DNA of 41,448 bases from Clostridia bacterium (GCA_017510525.1 JAFWNC010000009.1:1-41448); one strand, 5' to 3'. Counted from the stretch's first letter, positions 8,392 to 16,618 are shown. The notes: generated by a model from the sequence alone, not told the origin. Program-made: numbers and translations.

Positions 8392-9562
8392 ATTTCTGCC
8401 TCCTTAAACTAATATATGAGATCATTAATAATATTCCTGAAAATACTAATAATCCAACAATATCAGAAATAAACCTATCTAAAGTATCATAATAATATAA
8501 TGAATAAAGTCCATCTGTTATCATAGCAACAGGATTTATCTTATTTAAGAAAGGTGCATTAACATCAATATTATATTTAGTATTAATTCCCATCATTCCT
8601 GCCAAATATGAACCTACCATTGTAAATGTTATTATAATTCCAGTTTTACTCTCTTCACTCTTCTTAAGAACGCATGCCGCAAAAGTTCCTAGAGAAAGAC
8701 CTGCGAAACTTCCAACGATTGCCTGTGCAACTACAAGTCCTAAATTGCTTCCATAATCCACATTTAGTACATAAATTGTGTATAAAAATAGTATGAAAAT
8801 ACCAATAAGCTGTGCTAAAAAACTAGCTAAAACACTACTCATTATTATTTTTAGCTTAGATACTGGAGCAATAGCAACTCTTTTTCCTTTAGAACACATA
8901 TTAGCTAAATTCTGATTAATACAAGACATACTTAGCATTGCTCCATATAAGCAAGCCATAGCAATTAAAGAGTAGAATTCAACCATAGTATAACTTAGAT
9001 TGGCTTTAGAAACATCTTTTAGATTAATATCAGAATCCTTCATAGCTCTTTTAATGATTTCTTCCTGATTAATAACTGGCATTTCTCCTGCATAATTTTG
9101 TGTTCCATTGTTCATAATTTCTCTTTCCACTAAATTACCTACAATATTTGCTGTTTGTGAAATCTCCTCAACAACATATTTAAAAACAGTTTCATTAATT
9201 CCAGAAGATACAATAACAGCCTTTGGCTCGTTTTCCTCAATAATTAAATAACCTGTTATTTCATCATTTTCTAACATCTTTTTAGCATCTTCCTCAGTTG
9301 TAAATTTAGTATTAAACATTCTGTCATCATCTTTTTCATTACTTAAACTCTCAAAAGACTCTCTATAAAAACTATTTTCCTCTAATCCCTGATTTTCAAC
9401 AATAGCAATATCAATAACTTTTAATTTCTCATCACTCTCAATATTACCAAAAGCAACTTTAAAAAAAGATCCTAATATTATTGGAAAAGCAAAAGTCCAA
9501 AAAATTAACATTCTCTTTTTCATAAGAGTTTTAAAAGAATACTTAAATTGATGTAAAAACAT
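8378..9562 (-). CDS. ABC-2 type permease, first subunit of exporter
   Basis: 394 aa with the same architecture as its partner: an N-terminal helix (about 18-37, with FWTFAFPIILGSFF), a large extracytoplasmic loop and five to six C-terminal helices. Its ATG shares one base with the ATPase stop (TAATG), so it is coupled to the ATPase upstream, and it overlaps the next permease by 14 nt. Confidence 0.87.
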   Translation of the reverse strand: MFLHQFKYSFKTLMKKRMLIFWTFAFPIILGSFFKVAFGNIESDEKLKVIDIAIVENQGLEENSFYRESFESLSNEKDDDRMFNTKFTTEEDAKKMLENDEITGYLIIEENEPKAVIVSSGINETVFKYVVEEISQTANIVGNLVEREIMNNGTQNYAGEMPVINQEEIIKRAMKDSDINLKDVSKANLSYTMVEFYSLIAMACLYGAMLSMSCINQNLANMCSKGKRVAIAPVSKLKIIMSSVLASFLAQLIGIFILFLYTIYVLNVDYGSNLGLVVAQAIVGSFAGLSLGTFAACVLKKSEESKTGIIITFTMVGSYLAGMMGINTKYNIDVNAPFLNKINPVAMITDGLYSLYYYDTLDRFISDIVGLLVFSGILLMISYISLRRQKYDSI

Positions 9563-10500
9563 TAATCTCTAAGCTCCTTTCCAGTAAGCTCAAGGAAAAC
9601 GTCATTTAATGTTGGTCTTTCTGAATATATTTTGCTGTATTTTATACCACCATTATCAAAGAATTCCATTAGTTTTACTATATTATTTTTCCCTTCATTA
9701 TAGATTATTTCAAGTTGATTTCTATTATATGAAACACCTGCAACTCCGCCTAGTTCCTTTATTTTTTCCAAACTCTTTTCATCTAGATTATTTACTTCAA
9801 CAGTTATCTTCTCTTCAATTTTTGCTAATGTCTTTAGCTCATCTGTAGTTCCACTAGCTAAAATTTCACCCTTATCTAAAATTATTACTCTATCGCAAAG
9901 AATTTCAACTTCTTCCATATAGTGTGTTGTATAAACAATTGTAGCTCCATCATCCCTTAACTTTTTTATTCCATCTAAAATATTATTTCTACTCTGAGGG
10001 TCAACAGCTACTGTTGGCTCATCAAAAAATATTAGTTTTGGTTTATGAGCAATTCCACATGCAATATTTAATCTTCTAAGAAGTCCACCAGATAATTTCT
10101 TTGGAACAAATCTCTTATAATCCTCTAAACCTACTAATTTTATAGCATCTTCAACATATTTTTTTCTTGTATTTTTGTCTTTTATATATAAACCACAAAA
10201 ATATTCAATATTATCATAAACTGTAAGCTCTTCAAAAACTGCAACATCTTGAAAAATAACTCCAATCTTAGCCTTTAAATCTAATGCATCTGGTTTCATT
10301 TCTTTTCCAAATATTTTTATTTCTCCTTTGTTATAGTTAATTAAAGATAAAACACAATTAATTGTAGTAGATTTACCACTTCCATTAGGTCCAAGAAGTC
10401 CTAAAATCTCACCATCATGAACCTCAAAAGAAAGATTATTAACTGCCTTTAGTTCTTTATACTCCTTAACTAACCCTTTAACCTCAATAACATTCTCCAA
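9562..10500 (-). CDS. ABC transporter ATP-binding subunit (exporter)
   Basis: 312 aa. Walker A GPNGSGKST (about 37-45), Q-loop FQD, signature LSGGLLRRL (about 138-146), Walker B LIFFDEPTVAVDP, switch His in YTTHYMEE. The extra C-terminal domain of about 80 residues is typical of DrrA/CcmA-type exporters. The start is TTG: the site AAGGAG lies 8 nt upstream, and there is no in-frame ATG near it. First gene of an ATPase-permease-permease operon. Confidence 0.92.
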   Translation of the reverse strand: MENVIEVKGLVKEYKELKAVNNLSFEVHDGEILGLLGPNGSGKSTTINCVLSLINYNKGEIKIFGKEMKPDALDLKAKIGVIFQDVAVFEELTVYDNIEYFCGLYIKDKNTRKKYVEDAIKLVGLEDYKRFVPKKLSGGLLRRLNIACGIAHKPKLIFFDEPTVAVDPQSRNNILDGIKKLRDDGATIVYTTHYMEEVEILCDRVIILDKGEILASGTTDELKTLAKIEEKITVEVNNLDEKSLEKIKELGGVAGVSYNRNQLEIIYNEGKNNIVKLMEFFDNGGIKYSKIYSERPTLNDVFLELTGKELRD

Positions 10501-10539
10501 CTTTATTTCTCCTTTCTTTGTTATAAATGCTTTTAATGG

Positions 10540-10573
10540 AATAATAATCTCCGACTGTGTCGGAGATTATTAT
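10540..10573 (-). terminator. Terminator of the PH-domain gene
   Basis: A 16-bp stem, AATAATAATCTCCGAC with its complement and a 2-nt loop, ends directly at the stop codon of the PH-domain gene and precedes the exporter operon. Confidence 0.82.
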
Positions 10574-10975
10574 TTATCCATGAATATCATCATCATCTAA
10601 ATCATCATCGTCATCATCAGTTGAACTAATGAACATTTCTCTTCCTGTAACTCTCTTTTTGTCTCTTTGCTTTTCAACTTGATTTGATAACATTTCTTTA
10701 ATTTCATATGGGTTCTTGATATCTTTAATATCAAATTCTGGAGTTGTTTTATCAGCTGAACAACAGTGAATAGTTCCCACTTTAAAAAGTCTTTGGAATA
10801 ATCCCATTTTTAATGTTACATCCATAATTCTATATAGTTTTATTTCCTCTTGTCTTAATGATAAAATACCTGTATCAATTAATAATTTATCTTCAAGTAA
10901 AGTATATTTTGTAAATGATAATGGTAATCCAAATATAGGTCTTTTTCTATCTTTCCATAACACTTTTAAATCCAT
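10574..10975 (-). CDS. PH domain (bPH_2, YdbS/YdbT-like) protein with poly-Asp tail
   Basis: 133 aa. Residues about 15-95 fit a bacterial PH domain: TKYTLLEDKLLIDTGIL, then EEIKLYRIMDVTLKMGLFQR and VGTIHCCSAD. Members with membrane helices are membrane-associated; this one has none, so it is a free domain. The last 20 residues are almost all Asp (DDDDDDLDDDDIHG), coded by tandem GAT-type repeats; slippage could alter tail length. The start has a good site, AAGGAGAT. It is transcribed alone, divergent from the penicillin-binding protein. Confidence 0.82.
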   Translation of the reverse strand: MDLKVLWKDRKRPIFGLPLSFTKYTLLEDKLLIDTGILSLRQEEIKLYRIMDVTLKMGLFQRLFKVGTIHCCSADKTTPEFDIKDIKNPYEIKEMLSNQVEKQRDKKRVTGREMFISSTDDDDDDLDDDDIHG

Positions 10976-11002
10976 ATTAATATCTCCTTTTATTTTTCTT
11001 AT

Positions 11003-11031
11003 ATTTTATAACAAAAATCAAATAAAATCAA
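11003..11031 (-). promoter_or_regulatory. Promoter of the PH-domain gene
   Basis: Minus strand TTGATT (11031-11026), 17 nt, TAAAAT (11008-11003). It is back to back with an identical-hexamer promoter on the plus strand. Confidence 0.65.
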
Positions 11032-11058
11032 GTTATATATACTTTCACATTATTACTA

Positions 11059-11087
11059 TTGATTTTTATTTTTCTATAATATAAAAT
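11059..11087 (+). promoter_or_regulatory. Promoter of the penicillin-binding protein gene
   Basis: TTGATT (11059-11064), 17 nt, TAAAAT (11082-11087). Transcription would begin near 11094, which excludes the longest in-frame start (TTG at 11090). Confidence 0.65.
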
Positions 11088-11110
11088 AATTGTGTATAAT
11101 TTTAAGTAAA

Positions 11111-13369
11111 GTGGTGATTATTACGAAAAACAAAAGAATAAAGAATCCGAAAGTTCGTGAAATAAAAAGAAAAGAATCTTATAATAAAAAATCAATAGCA
11201 ATTTTAGCCTTTTTTATAATATGCTTTTTAGCATTAATTATAAGAATTGGATATATTCAATTTGTTAAAGGAAAAGAATATAAAGCAGAAGCATATAAGC
11301 AACAAACTTCTAGTCAAACAATATTATCAAAAAGAGGCGTTATTTATGATGCAAGTGGAAAAGTTTTAGCTAGAAGTGCAACAGTTGATACAATTAGTTT
11401 AGCTCCTGGAAAAGTTCAATATGAAGATGGTACAATTGTTGAAAACGAAGTATTAGCTGATGGTTTTGCAGAAATATTTGGGCTTAACAGAGATGAGCTA
11501 CTAGAAAAACTTAACTCAACTACTTCAGTCACAACAATTGCAAAAAAGGTTGAACAAGAAACTGTAGAAAAGCTAAAACAATGGATGATAGAAAAGAAAA
11601 TTGCAACTGGAATAAATATTGATACTGATTCAAAAAGATATTATCCTTATGATAGCTTAGCTTCTAGCGTTATAGGTTTTTGTGGAGATGATAATCAAGG
11701 ATTAGAGGGAATAGAATCAGCTTGGGATGATGTTTTAACTGGAACACCTGGAAGAATTGTTACTTCTACAAATGTTAATAAAAGAGCTATTTCTGATGAA
11801 AATGAACAATATATTCCAGCTGAAAATGGTAGTGATATTTACTTAACAATAGATGCAAATATTCAATCAATAGCTGAAAAGTATTTGGAACAAGCAGTTA
11901 TTGAAAATAAAGCTAGTCGAGGTGGTTCAGTAATTATTATGAAACCAACAACTGGTGATATTTTAGCAATGGCAAATTATCCAACATATAATCTAAATAC
12001 ACCTTTTACAATAAATGATGCATCTTTAGCTTCAACATGGGATACTCTTTCAGAATCAGAACAACTAGAAAACTTACAAAAAATGTGGCGTAATAAATCT
12101 ATTTCAGATGGATATGAACCAGGATCAACGTTTAAACTAGTAACATCAGCTATTGGATTAGAAGAAAACCTTGTAGAAACTGATACAGCAGGAGATTTTT
12201 ATTGTAGTGGTTCTTACCAAGTTGGAGAATATGATATTGCATGTTGGAGAACAGGTAGACCTCATGGTTCTCTAACATTAAGGCAAGCTTTAAAAGGCTC
12301 TTGTAACCCTGCTTTAATGCAATTAGGACAGCGTATAGGTGCAACTCTATTTTATAAATATTTAGATGCATTTGGATTATTTAATAAAACAGGTGTTAAA
12401 ATGGCTGGTGAAACAACAGGTTATTTTCATGATTTAGAAAATGTTGGGCCTGTTGAACTTGCAACTATGTCATTTGGTCAAAGATTCACTATTACACCTC
12501 TTCAATTAATCACAACTATCTCTGGTATTGTTAATGATGGAAATCTTATGAAACCACGTATCGTTTCAAAAGTTGTTAATACGGATACAGGAATTGCTAC
12601 AGAGATTTCTCCTACAGTAGTTCGCCAAGTAGTTTCTTCAGAAACATCTTCAGAAATAAAAGATATGATGGGTTCAATTGTAAATGAACCAGACGGTACA
12701 GGTGGACATGCTGCTGTTACAGGTTATTCAATTGGTGGAAAAAGTGGAACTTCTGAACCTTCTCCTGGAAAAGAAGATGATGGTTATGTTGCTTCATTTA
12801 TAGCAATATCTCCAGTTGAGAATCCTCAAATCTGCGTATTAGTTATTTTATATGATCCAAGAGGAGCAAGCCATCAAGGTGGTACTGTTGCAGCTCCTGT
12901 TGCTTCTCAAATACTATCTGAAGTTTTACCATATATGGGTCTAGCTTCAAGTGTTGAAGAACAAGAAAGAAATGGAACTGTTACTCTTCCAGATGTAACT
13001 AAAAAGACTCTTACTGAAGCCAGAACTATTTTAGAATCTGCTGGTTTAACTGTTTTAATGAAATCAGAGTCTGATGATAGTAGTATTATTGTATCTAGTC
13101 AATATCCTAGAGCTGGAACATCTTTGCTTACTGATTCTGTAGTATGTTTATATACATCTGATGAGTCTTCATCAGTTTCAGTAGAGGTTCCTGATCTAAA
13201 AGGAAAGAGTTTAGAGCAAGCTAAAAACTCTCTTGCTTCACTTAATTTAAATATTCAATTTGAGGGTAATGGGGTTGTGGTTTCGCAAGACATTGTTGCT
13301 GGTACTGCTGTTCAAGAGGGAACTGTAATAAATGTTACTTTAAAAGAAGAATTAATAGACGGACAATAA
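11111..13369 (+). CDS. Class B penicillin-binding protein with two PASTA domains (PBP2x/SpoVD/FtsI-like)
   Basis: About 752 aa. Basic N-terminus, one membrane anchor (about 28-48), then a dimerisation domain containing SKRGVIYDASG. The transpeptidase domain has all three active-site motifs: STFK (about 339-342, Ser nucleophile), SCN (about 397-399) and KSGT (about 544-547). Two PASTA repeats fill the last 125 residues. It cross-links peptidoglycan at the outer membrane face, in division or sporulation. The usual mra/dcw neighbours are absent. The start is unclear: GTG at 11111 or 11114 are the only ordinary codons after the predicted transcription start, and the GTGGTGATT there resembles a Shine-Dalgarno site itself, with ACG at 11123 where a start would be expected. 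Confidence 0.92.
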   Translation: MVIITKNKRIKNPKVREIKRKESYNKKSIAILAFFIICFLALIIRIGYIQFVKGKEYKAEAYKQQTSSQTILSKRGVIYDASGKVLARSATVDTISLAPGKVQYEDGTIVENEVLADGFAEIFGLNRDELLEKLNSTTSVTTIAKKVEQETVEKLKQWMIEKKIATGINIDTDSKRYYPYDSLASSVIGFCGDDNQGLEGIESAWDDVLTGTPGRIVTSTNVNKRAISDENEQYIPAENGSDIYLTIDANIQSIAEKYLEQAVIENKASRGGSVIIMKPTTGDILAMANYPTYNLNTPFTINDASLASTWDTLSESEQLENLQKMWRNKSISDGYEPGSTFKLVTSAIGLEENLVETDTAGDFYCSGSYQVGEYDIACWRTGRPHGSLTLRQALKGSCNPALMQLGQRIGATLFYKYLDAFGLFNKTGVKMAGETTGYFHDLENVGPVELATMSFGQRFTITPLQLITTISGIVNDGNLMKPRIVSKVVNTDTGIATEISPTVVRQVVSSETSSEIKDMMGSIVNEPDGTGGHAAVTGYSIGGKSGTSEPSPGKEDDGYVASFIAISPVENPQICVLVILYDPRGASHQGGTVAAPVASQILSEVLPYMGLASSVEEQERNGTVTLPDVTKKTLTEARTILESAGLTVLMKSESDDSSIIVSSQYPRAGTSLLTDSVVCLYTSDESSSVSVEVPDLKGKSLEQAKNSLASLNLNIQFEGNGVVVSQDIVAGTAVQEGTVINVTLKEELIDGQ

Positions 13370-13377
13370 AATATATT

Positions 13378-13484
13378 TTAAAAGGTGATATATTATTTTT
13401 CATTTTAGACTTCGGACGCTCTGCTATTTTTCGGCAAAGCCGAAAAACACCTCGTCAAACTGAAAAATAATATATCACCTTTAA
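13378..13484. repeat. Two-copy element, AGCGTCCG core (copy 1)
   Basis: Outer arms of about 24 nt (containing GGTGATATATTATTTTT and its complement) enclose an inner perfect hairpin TTTTTCGGC/GCCGAAAAA at 13427-13447. Read on the minus strand the core is AGGTGTTTTTC...GAAAAATAGCAGAGCGTCCG, which recurs at 28661-28758. It lies between convergent genes. Confidence 0.8.
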
Positions 13485-13605
13485 TCATAAGAACAAAGAT
13501 TCATCAGCCCTGTTGCATTAAAATTGCATTAAAGTCAGAACTACCCTCACGAGATGCAAAACATACACCATATTACTCGTAGCGGACAACTAGAGTTGTC
13601 CATAA
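13485..13605. other. Intergenic stretch without a recognisable gene
   Basis: About 120 nt with no reading frame and no promoter that I can support. The only structure is an 18-bp palindrome GGACAACT-AG-AGTTGTCC at 13584-13601. Confidence 0.5.
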
Positions 13606-13642
13606 AAAAAGCTAAAGCTTATTTAATAAGCTTTAGCTTTTT
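13606..13642 (-). terminator. Terminator of the rpsF-ssb-rpsR operon
   Basis: 16-bp stem, AAAAAGCTAAAGCTTA with its complement, 5-nt loop, A-run and T-run on either side; could stop transcription from both directions. It ends 2 nt from the rpsR stop codon. Confidence 0.88.
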
Positions 13643-13644
13643 AA

Positions 13645-13926
13645 TTAGTCTTGTGAATATGGTAAAATAGCAATATGTCTTGCTCTCTTAACAGCTAAAG
13701 TAATTTCTCTTTGATGTTTAGCGCAAGCACCTGTTGCTCTTCTTGGTAATATTTTACCTTTTTCGTTAATAAACTTTCTTAATTGTTCTGGATTTTTATA
13801 ATCTAATTCAAAGTTTTTATCACTACATAAAACACATACTTTTTTTCTTATTTTTCTAAACTTTGGATTAAAATCATCATCCATATTGTTATTTCTATTA
13901 AACTTTTTTTGTTTTTTGTCTGCCAT
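13645..13926 (-). CDS. rpsR: Ribosomal protein S18
   Basis: 93 aa with a basic, Asn-rich N-terminal extension followed by the S18 core: a CVLCSDK motif, [19 protein letters not shown] and [14 protein letters not shown], then the C-terminal helix [13 protein letters not shown]. It pairs with S6 on the platform of the 30S subunit. It is the third gene of the conserved rpsF-ssb-rpsR operon, which fits its S6 partner upstream. Confidence 0.97.
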   Translation of the reverse strand: MADKKQKKFNRNNNMDDDFNPKFRKIRKKVCVLCSDKNFELDYKNPEQLRKFINEKGKILPRRATGACAKHQREITLAVKRARHIAILPYSQD

Positions 13927-13960
13927 TATAATTTAACCCCCTATATTTTCAAATTTTATT

Positions 13961-14377
13961 TTAGAAAGGTAAATCATCATCTGAAGATACTTGAAATTCT
14001 TGACTTTCAGAAACTGCAGTTCCAAAAGTATTTTCAAAGCTATCTCCTGCTCCCTCTCTTTTACTATCTGCGAAATAAGCTTCTTCAGCAATTACTTCTG
14101 TAACATAGTGTTTTTGACCTTGATCATCATCCCAATTTCTAGTTTGAATTCTACCTATTACTCCAACTTGTTGACCTTTTTTGAAGTATTTACTACAGAA
14201 TTCTCCTGTTTTACTCCATGCTACAACTGGTATAAAATCTGCTTGTCTTTCTTCACCTTGTCTAGCAAATCTTCTATTTACTGCTAAAGTAAATGAAGCA
14301 ACTAATGTATTATTTGTTTGTGTATATCTTGTTTCAGGATCTCTTGTTAATCTTCCCATTAATACAACTTTATTCAT
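13961..14377 (-). CDS. ssb: Single-stranded DNA-binding protein
   Basis: 138 aa. OB fold with MNKVVLMGRLTRDPETRYT at the start and conserved aromatic residues; a short variable linker; and the C-terminal acidic tip DDDLPF, which recruits replication and repair partners. It coats single-stranded DNA at the fork. Position between rpsF and rpsR is the standard Firmicutes order. Confidence 0.97.
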   Translation of the reverse strand: MNKVVLMGRLTRDPETRYTQTNNTLVASFTLAVNRRFARQGEERQADFIPVVAWSKTGEFCSKYFKKGQQVGVIGRIQTRNWDDDQGQKHYVTEVIAEEAYFADSKREGAGDSFENTFGTAVSESQEFQVSSDDDLPF

Positions 14378-14413
14378 ATAAACTCCTACCTTTCTTGCTT
14401 CAAAAGCTTAATT

Positions 14414-14701
14414 TTAGTCTTCTTTTCTAACTGTAATAAATTTAAGAACTCCATCTGTAATTCTATAAATTCTTTCTAACTCAGCAATAAAGTTTGGGTT
14501 TGCTTCAAAGTTAAATAAATAATAGCATCCTTCTGAACATTTTTTAATTTCATAAGCTAACTTTTTCTTGCCCATATCTTCTACTGATTCAACTTTTCCA
14601 TCTTTGTTAATTAAGTCTGTGAACTTTGTAACTAATTCCTTAATTCCTTGTTCCTCTAAACTTGGATTAACAATGATTATACTTTCGTATTTATTCATCA
14701 T
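14414..14701 (-). CDS. rpsF: Ribosomal protein S6
   Basis: About 96 aa: MNKYESIIIVNPSLEEQG, the ferredoxin-like S6 fold, with KKKLAYEIKKCSEGCYYL and RIYRITDGVLKFITVR. Two adjacent ATG codons (14701 and 14698) follow the strong site AAGGAGGTGG; either could be used. A longer frame up to 14731 would run through that site and is rejected. It heads the operon; in Firmicutes the S6:S18 pair can bind its own leader. Confidence 0.96.
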   Translation of the reverse strand: MMNKYESIIIVNPSLEEQGIKELVTKFTDLINKDGKVESVEDMGKKKLAYEIKKCSEGCYYLFNFEANPNFIAELERIYRITDGVLKFITVRKED

Positions 14702-14762
14702 TTTCCACCTCCTTCTGGATATATAACCCACTTATAAAACGTGAGTAAGGTTAACATTATGT
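14702..14762 (-). promoter_or_regulatory. rpsF leader, possible S6:S18 autoregulatory hairpin
   Basis: About 60 nt of leader holds an imperfect hairpin, AACC...CTCAC paired with GTGGGTT around a 9-nt loop, upstream of the Shine-Dalgarno site. A leader bound by S6:S18 is known at this place in many bacteria; I see a compatible hairpin but cannot verify the conserved bulge. Confidence 0.35.
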
Positions 14763-14791
14763 ATTTTAGCACAGTTTTCCATAATTAGCAA
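14763..14791 (-). promoter_or_regulatory. Promoter of rpsF-ssb-rpsR
   Basis: Minus strand TTGCTA (14791-14786), 17 nt, TAAAAT (14768-14763). Confidence 0.7.
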
Positions 14792-14826
14792 GTTTTTTTA
14801 AAATTTTTTGTATATATTTAAGAAAG

Positions 14827-14862
14827 AAAAAAATAGGCGAGTTCTATTCCCGCCTATTTTTT
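14827..14862 (-). terminator. Terminator of the cyclophilin gene
   Basis: 12-bp stem AAAAAATAGGCG/CGCCTATTTTTT with an 11-nt loop. It ends inside the TAA stop codon of the cyclophilin gene. Confidence 0.85.
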
Positions 14863-15637
14863 AATATTCTGTTACATCTATACTTTCTATAATTACATCT
14901 GTTATTGGCTTATTATTTGCACCTGTTTCTACAGCAGCAATTTTATCAACAACATCCATTCCTTCAACTACCTGTCCAAATACTGTGTATTGCATATATA
15001 AATCTAATATATCTCCACCATATTTCTTATATGTTTCCCATAATTCATCAGATAATCCATATGCAGTAAAATAATCTTTTTCTTTTTCATTAAAATGTGA
15101 TTGTGTTATAAAGAATTGACTTCCAATACTCTTAGGCAAACTACTTTTAGCCATACATAATGAACCTCTGTAAGGAACTGTATATGTATCTAACTCTGTA
15201 TCAAATCCTTCACCCCAGATACTTTCTCCACCTGCACCTGTTCCTAAAGGATCTCCACCTTGAATCATAAACTCATTCATAACCCTATGAAAAGTTAATC
15301 CATCATAATATCCCTCTTTTGCATGAGTTAGGAAATTTTCTACTGCTTTTGGAGCAACATCTTCAAAAAATTTAAATGTAATATCCCCATAGTCTTTAAC
15401 ATGCATAATAGCAATTGTTTCACCTTTTTCTGGCATTGACATTTGTTTTTCCGCAGCTGATGCATAACTTTTTTCTTTATTTTCTTCTTTTTTAGAATTA
15501 TTCTTCTTAGGTGAAGAAGTTGTATTTTCTTCAGTATTTTTATCTGAATCATTTCCCGAAAAAGCAATAATAGCAATAGCTGAAATTGCGATAATCACAA
15601 TGATTGCGATAATTATAATGGTTGATTTATTTTTCAA
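14861..15637 (-). CDS. Membrane-anchored peptidyl-prolyl cis-trans isomerase (cyclophilin)
   Basis: 258 aa. An N-terminal helix (about 5-27) without a lipobox Cys, a charged linker rich in N, K and E (about 30-60), then a cyclophilin domain: YDGLTFHRVMNEFMIQGGDP (catalytic Arg in FHR), GSQFFIT and the HFNEK segment. An insertion of about 40 residues (around YGLSDELWETYKKYGG) precedes the last strand. It would catalyse proline isomerisation outside the membrane, helping secreted proteins fold. The start is TTG, 7 nt after GGAGG; there is no nearer ATG. Confidence 0.92.
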   Translation of the reverse strand: MKNKSTIIIIAIIVIIAISAIAIIAFSGNDSDKNTEENTTSSPKKNNSKKEENKEKSYASAAEKQMSMPEKGETIAIMHVKDYGDITFKFFEDVAPKAVENFLTHAKEGYYDGLTFHRVMNEFMIQGGDPLGTGAGGESIWGEGFDTELDTYTVPYRGSLCMAKSSLPKSIGSQFFITQSHFNEKEKDYFTAYGLSDELWETYKKYGGDILDLYMQYTVFGQVVEGMDVVDKIAAVETGANNKPITDVIIESIDVTEY

Positions 15638-15670
15638 AATATTCCCTCCTTTGTTCTTCTCATATTTAAT

Positions 15671-15699
15671 ATAATATATCTTAGAAAATTTTCTGTCAA
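15671..15699 (-). promoter_or_regulatory. Promoter of the cyclophilin gene
   Basis: Minus strand TTGACA (15699-15694), 17 nt, TATTAT (15676-15671). The -35 box is the left end of the palindrome at 15694-15779. Confidence 0.75.
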
Positions 15700-15779
15700 T
15701 ATTTTATCTGGATTTCTTTGAGCTGTTTTTAGAAGTGTCCCGAAAAACAGCTCAAAGAAATCCAGATAAAATATTGACA
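15694..15779. repeat. Perfect 37-bp-arm palindrome carrying two outward -35 boxes
   Basis: Arms 15694-15730 and 15743-15779 are perfectly complementary; the loop is 12 nt. Each end reads outward as TTGACA, and each has a -10 hexamer exactly 17 nt beyond it, so this one element serves the divergent cyclophilin and rplU promoters. Confidence 0.92.
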
Positions 15780-15802
15780 AATTCCTAGTTCTGTGTTAAA
15801 AT
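15774..15802 (+). promoter_or_regulatory. Promoter of rplU-rpmA
   Basis: TTGACA (15774-15779), 17 nt, TAAAAT (15797-15802). The -35 is the right end of the 37-bp palindrome. Confidence 0.85.
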
Positions 15803-15807
15803 ATGTA

Positions 15808-15880
15808 ACTGTAATCCGCTTAATTAAGGTTCCATAAATGATAATATTTATTATCTACCTAAAATAAGGATTAGCGAGTA
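15808..15880 (+). promoter_or_regulatory. L21 leader-like structured 5' UTR
   Basis: Nested pairing is visible: TAATCC (15812-15817) with GGATTA (15868-15873), AGGT (15827-15830) with ACCT (15857-15860), and an apical hairpin GATAAT-ATTT-ATTATC (15840-15855). The position just before rplU fits the ribosomal L21 leader known in low-GC Gram-positives, which is thought to mediate autoregulation. Identity to that family needs a covariance-model search. Confidence 0.6.
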
Positions 15881-15904
15881 TACAAAAAAGGGAGGTGTAC
15901 TTAA

Positions 15905-16264
15905 ATGTACGCAATTATTGAAGCATGTGGAAAACAATACAAAGTAACAGAAGGAGATGTTGTATTTTTCGAAAAATTAGATGCTGAAGAAGGAAAAAAA
16001 GTTACATTTGATAACGTTGTTCTTTTATCTGATGACAAAAAAGTACAAGTTGGAAATCCTTATGTTAAAGGTATTAAAGTTGAGGGAAAAGTAGTTTCTC
16101 ACGGAAAAGGTAAAAAAATTATTGTTTTCAAATATAAGCCTAAAAAGAATTATAGAAGAAAACAAGGTCATAGACAACCTTACACAAAAGTAGAAATTAC
16201 TTCAATAAAATTACCTGCAGCTAAAAAAGAAGCTACAACAAAAGCTGCTGAAAAAGCTGAGTAA
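15905..16264 (+). CDS. rplU: Ribosomal protein L21
   Basis: 119 aa. [14 protein letters not shown], the beta-barrel core, and the family signature [19 protein letters not shown] near residues 78-97; the C-terminal 15 residues are an Ala/Lys-rich extension. It binds 23S rRNA in the 50S subunit. Strong site GGGAGGTG. First gene of rplU-rpmA; the protease gene prp usual between them in Firmicutes is absent (only 50 nt separate the two genes). Confidence 0.97.
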   Translation: MYAIIEACGKQYKVTEGDVVFFEKLDAEEGKKVTFDNVVLLSDDKKVQVGNPYVKGIKVEGKVVSHGKGKKIIVFKYKPKKNYRRKQGHRQPYTKVEITSIKLPAAKKEATTKAAEKAE

Positions 16265-16314
16265 TTCGATTTAATTTCTAAATTTTATTTAAAAAGTGAA
16301 GGGAGTGAAATTTT

Positions 16315-16572
16315 ATGGCACATAAAAAAGGTCAAGGTAGTGTTAAGAACGGTAGAGACAGTGAGTCTAAACGTTTAGGTGTTAAAAGAGCTGATGGTCA
16401 ATTCGTTCTTGCTGGAAATATATTAGTTAGACAAAGAGGAACAAAAATTCATCCAGGAAATAATGTTGGAATCGGTAGTGATGATACATTATATGCTTTA
16501 TCTGATGGTATCGTAAAATTTGAAAGAAAAGGTAAAGATAAAAAACAAGCTAGTGTATACCCAGAAAAATAA
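16315..16572 (+). CDS. rpmA: Ribosomal protein L27, short N-terminus
   Basis: 85 aa: [20 protein letters not shown] is the mature-type L27 start, followed by [16 protein letters not shown]. The N-terminal tail reaches the peptidyl-transferase centre. In most Firmicutes L27 is made with an extra leader of about nine residues (ending xxFFA or similar) that the protease Prp removes; this gene codes for the already-mature form, which fits the missing prp gene. The ribosome site AAGGGAGTG lies 9 nt upstream. Confidence 0.97.
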   Translation: MAHKKGQGSVKNGRDSESKRLGVKRADGQFVLAGNILVRQRGTKIHPGNNVGIGSDDTLYALSDGIVKFERKGKDKKQASVYPEK

Positions 16573-16576
16573 GTAA

Positions 16577-16611
16577 AAGGGCACATTGCTATGTGCCCCT
16601 ACATTTTTTAT
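16577..16611 (+). terminator. Terminator after rpmA (GTAGGGGC-family palindrome)
   Basis: GGGCACAT-TGCT-ATGTGCCC followed by CCTACATTTTTTA. The same palindrome with CCCCTAC flank recurs at 35226-35252, so it is both terminator and repeat. Confidence 0.75.
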
Positions 16612-16618
16612 TTATCTG

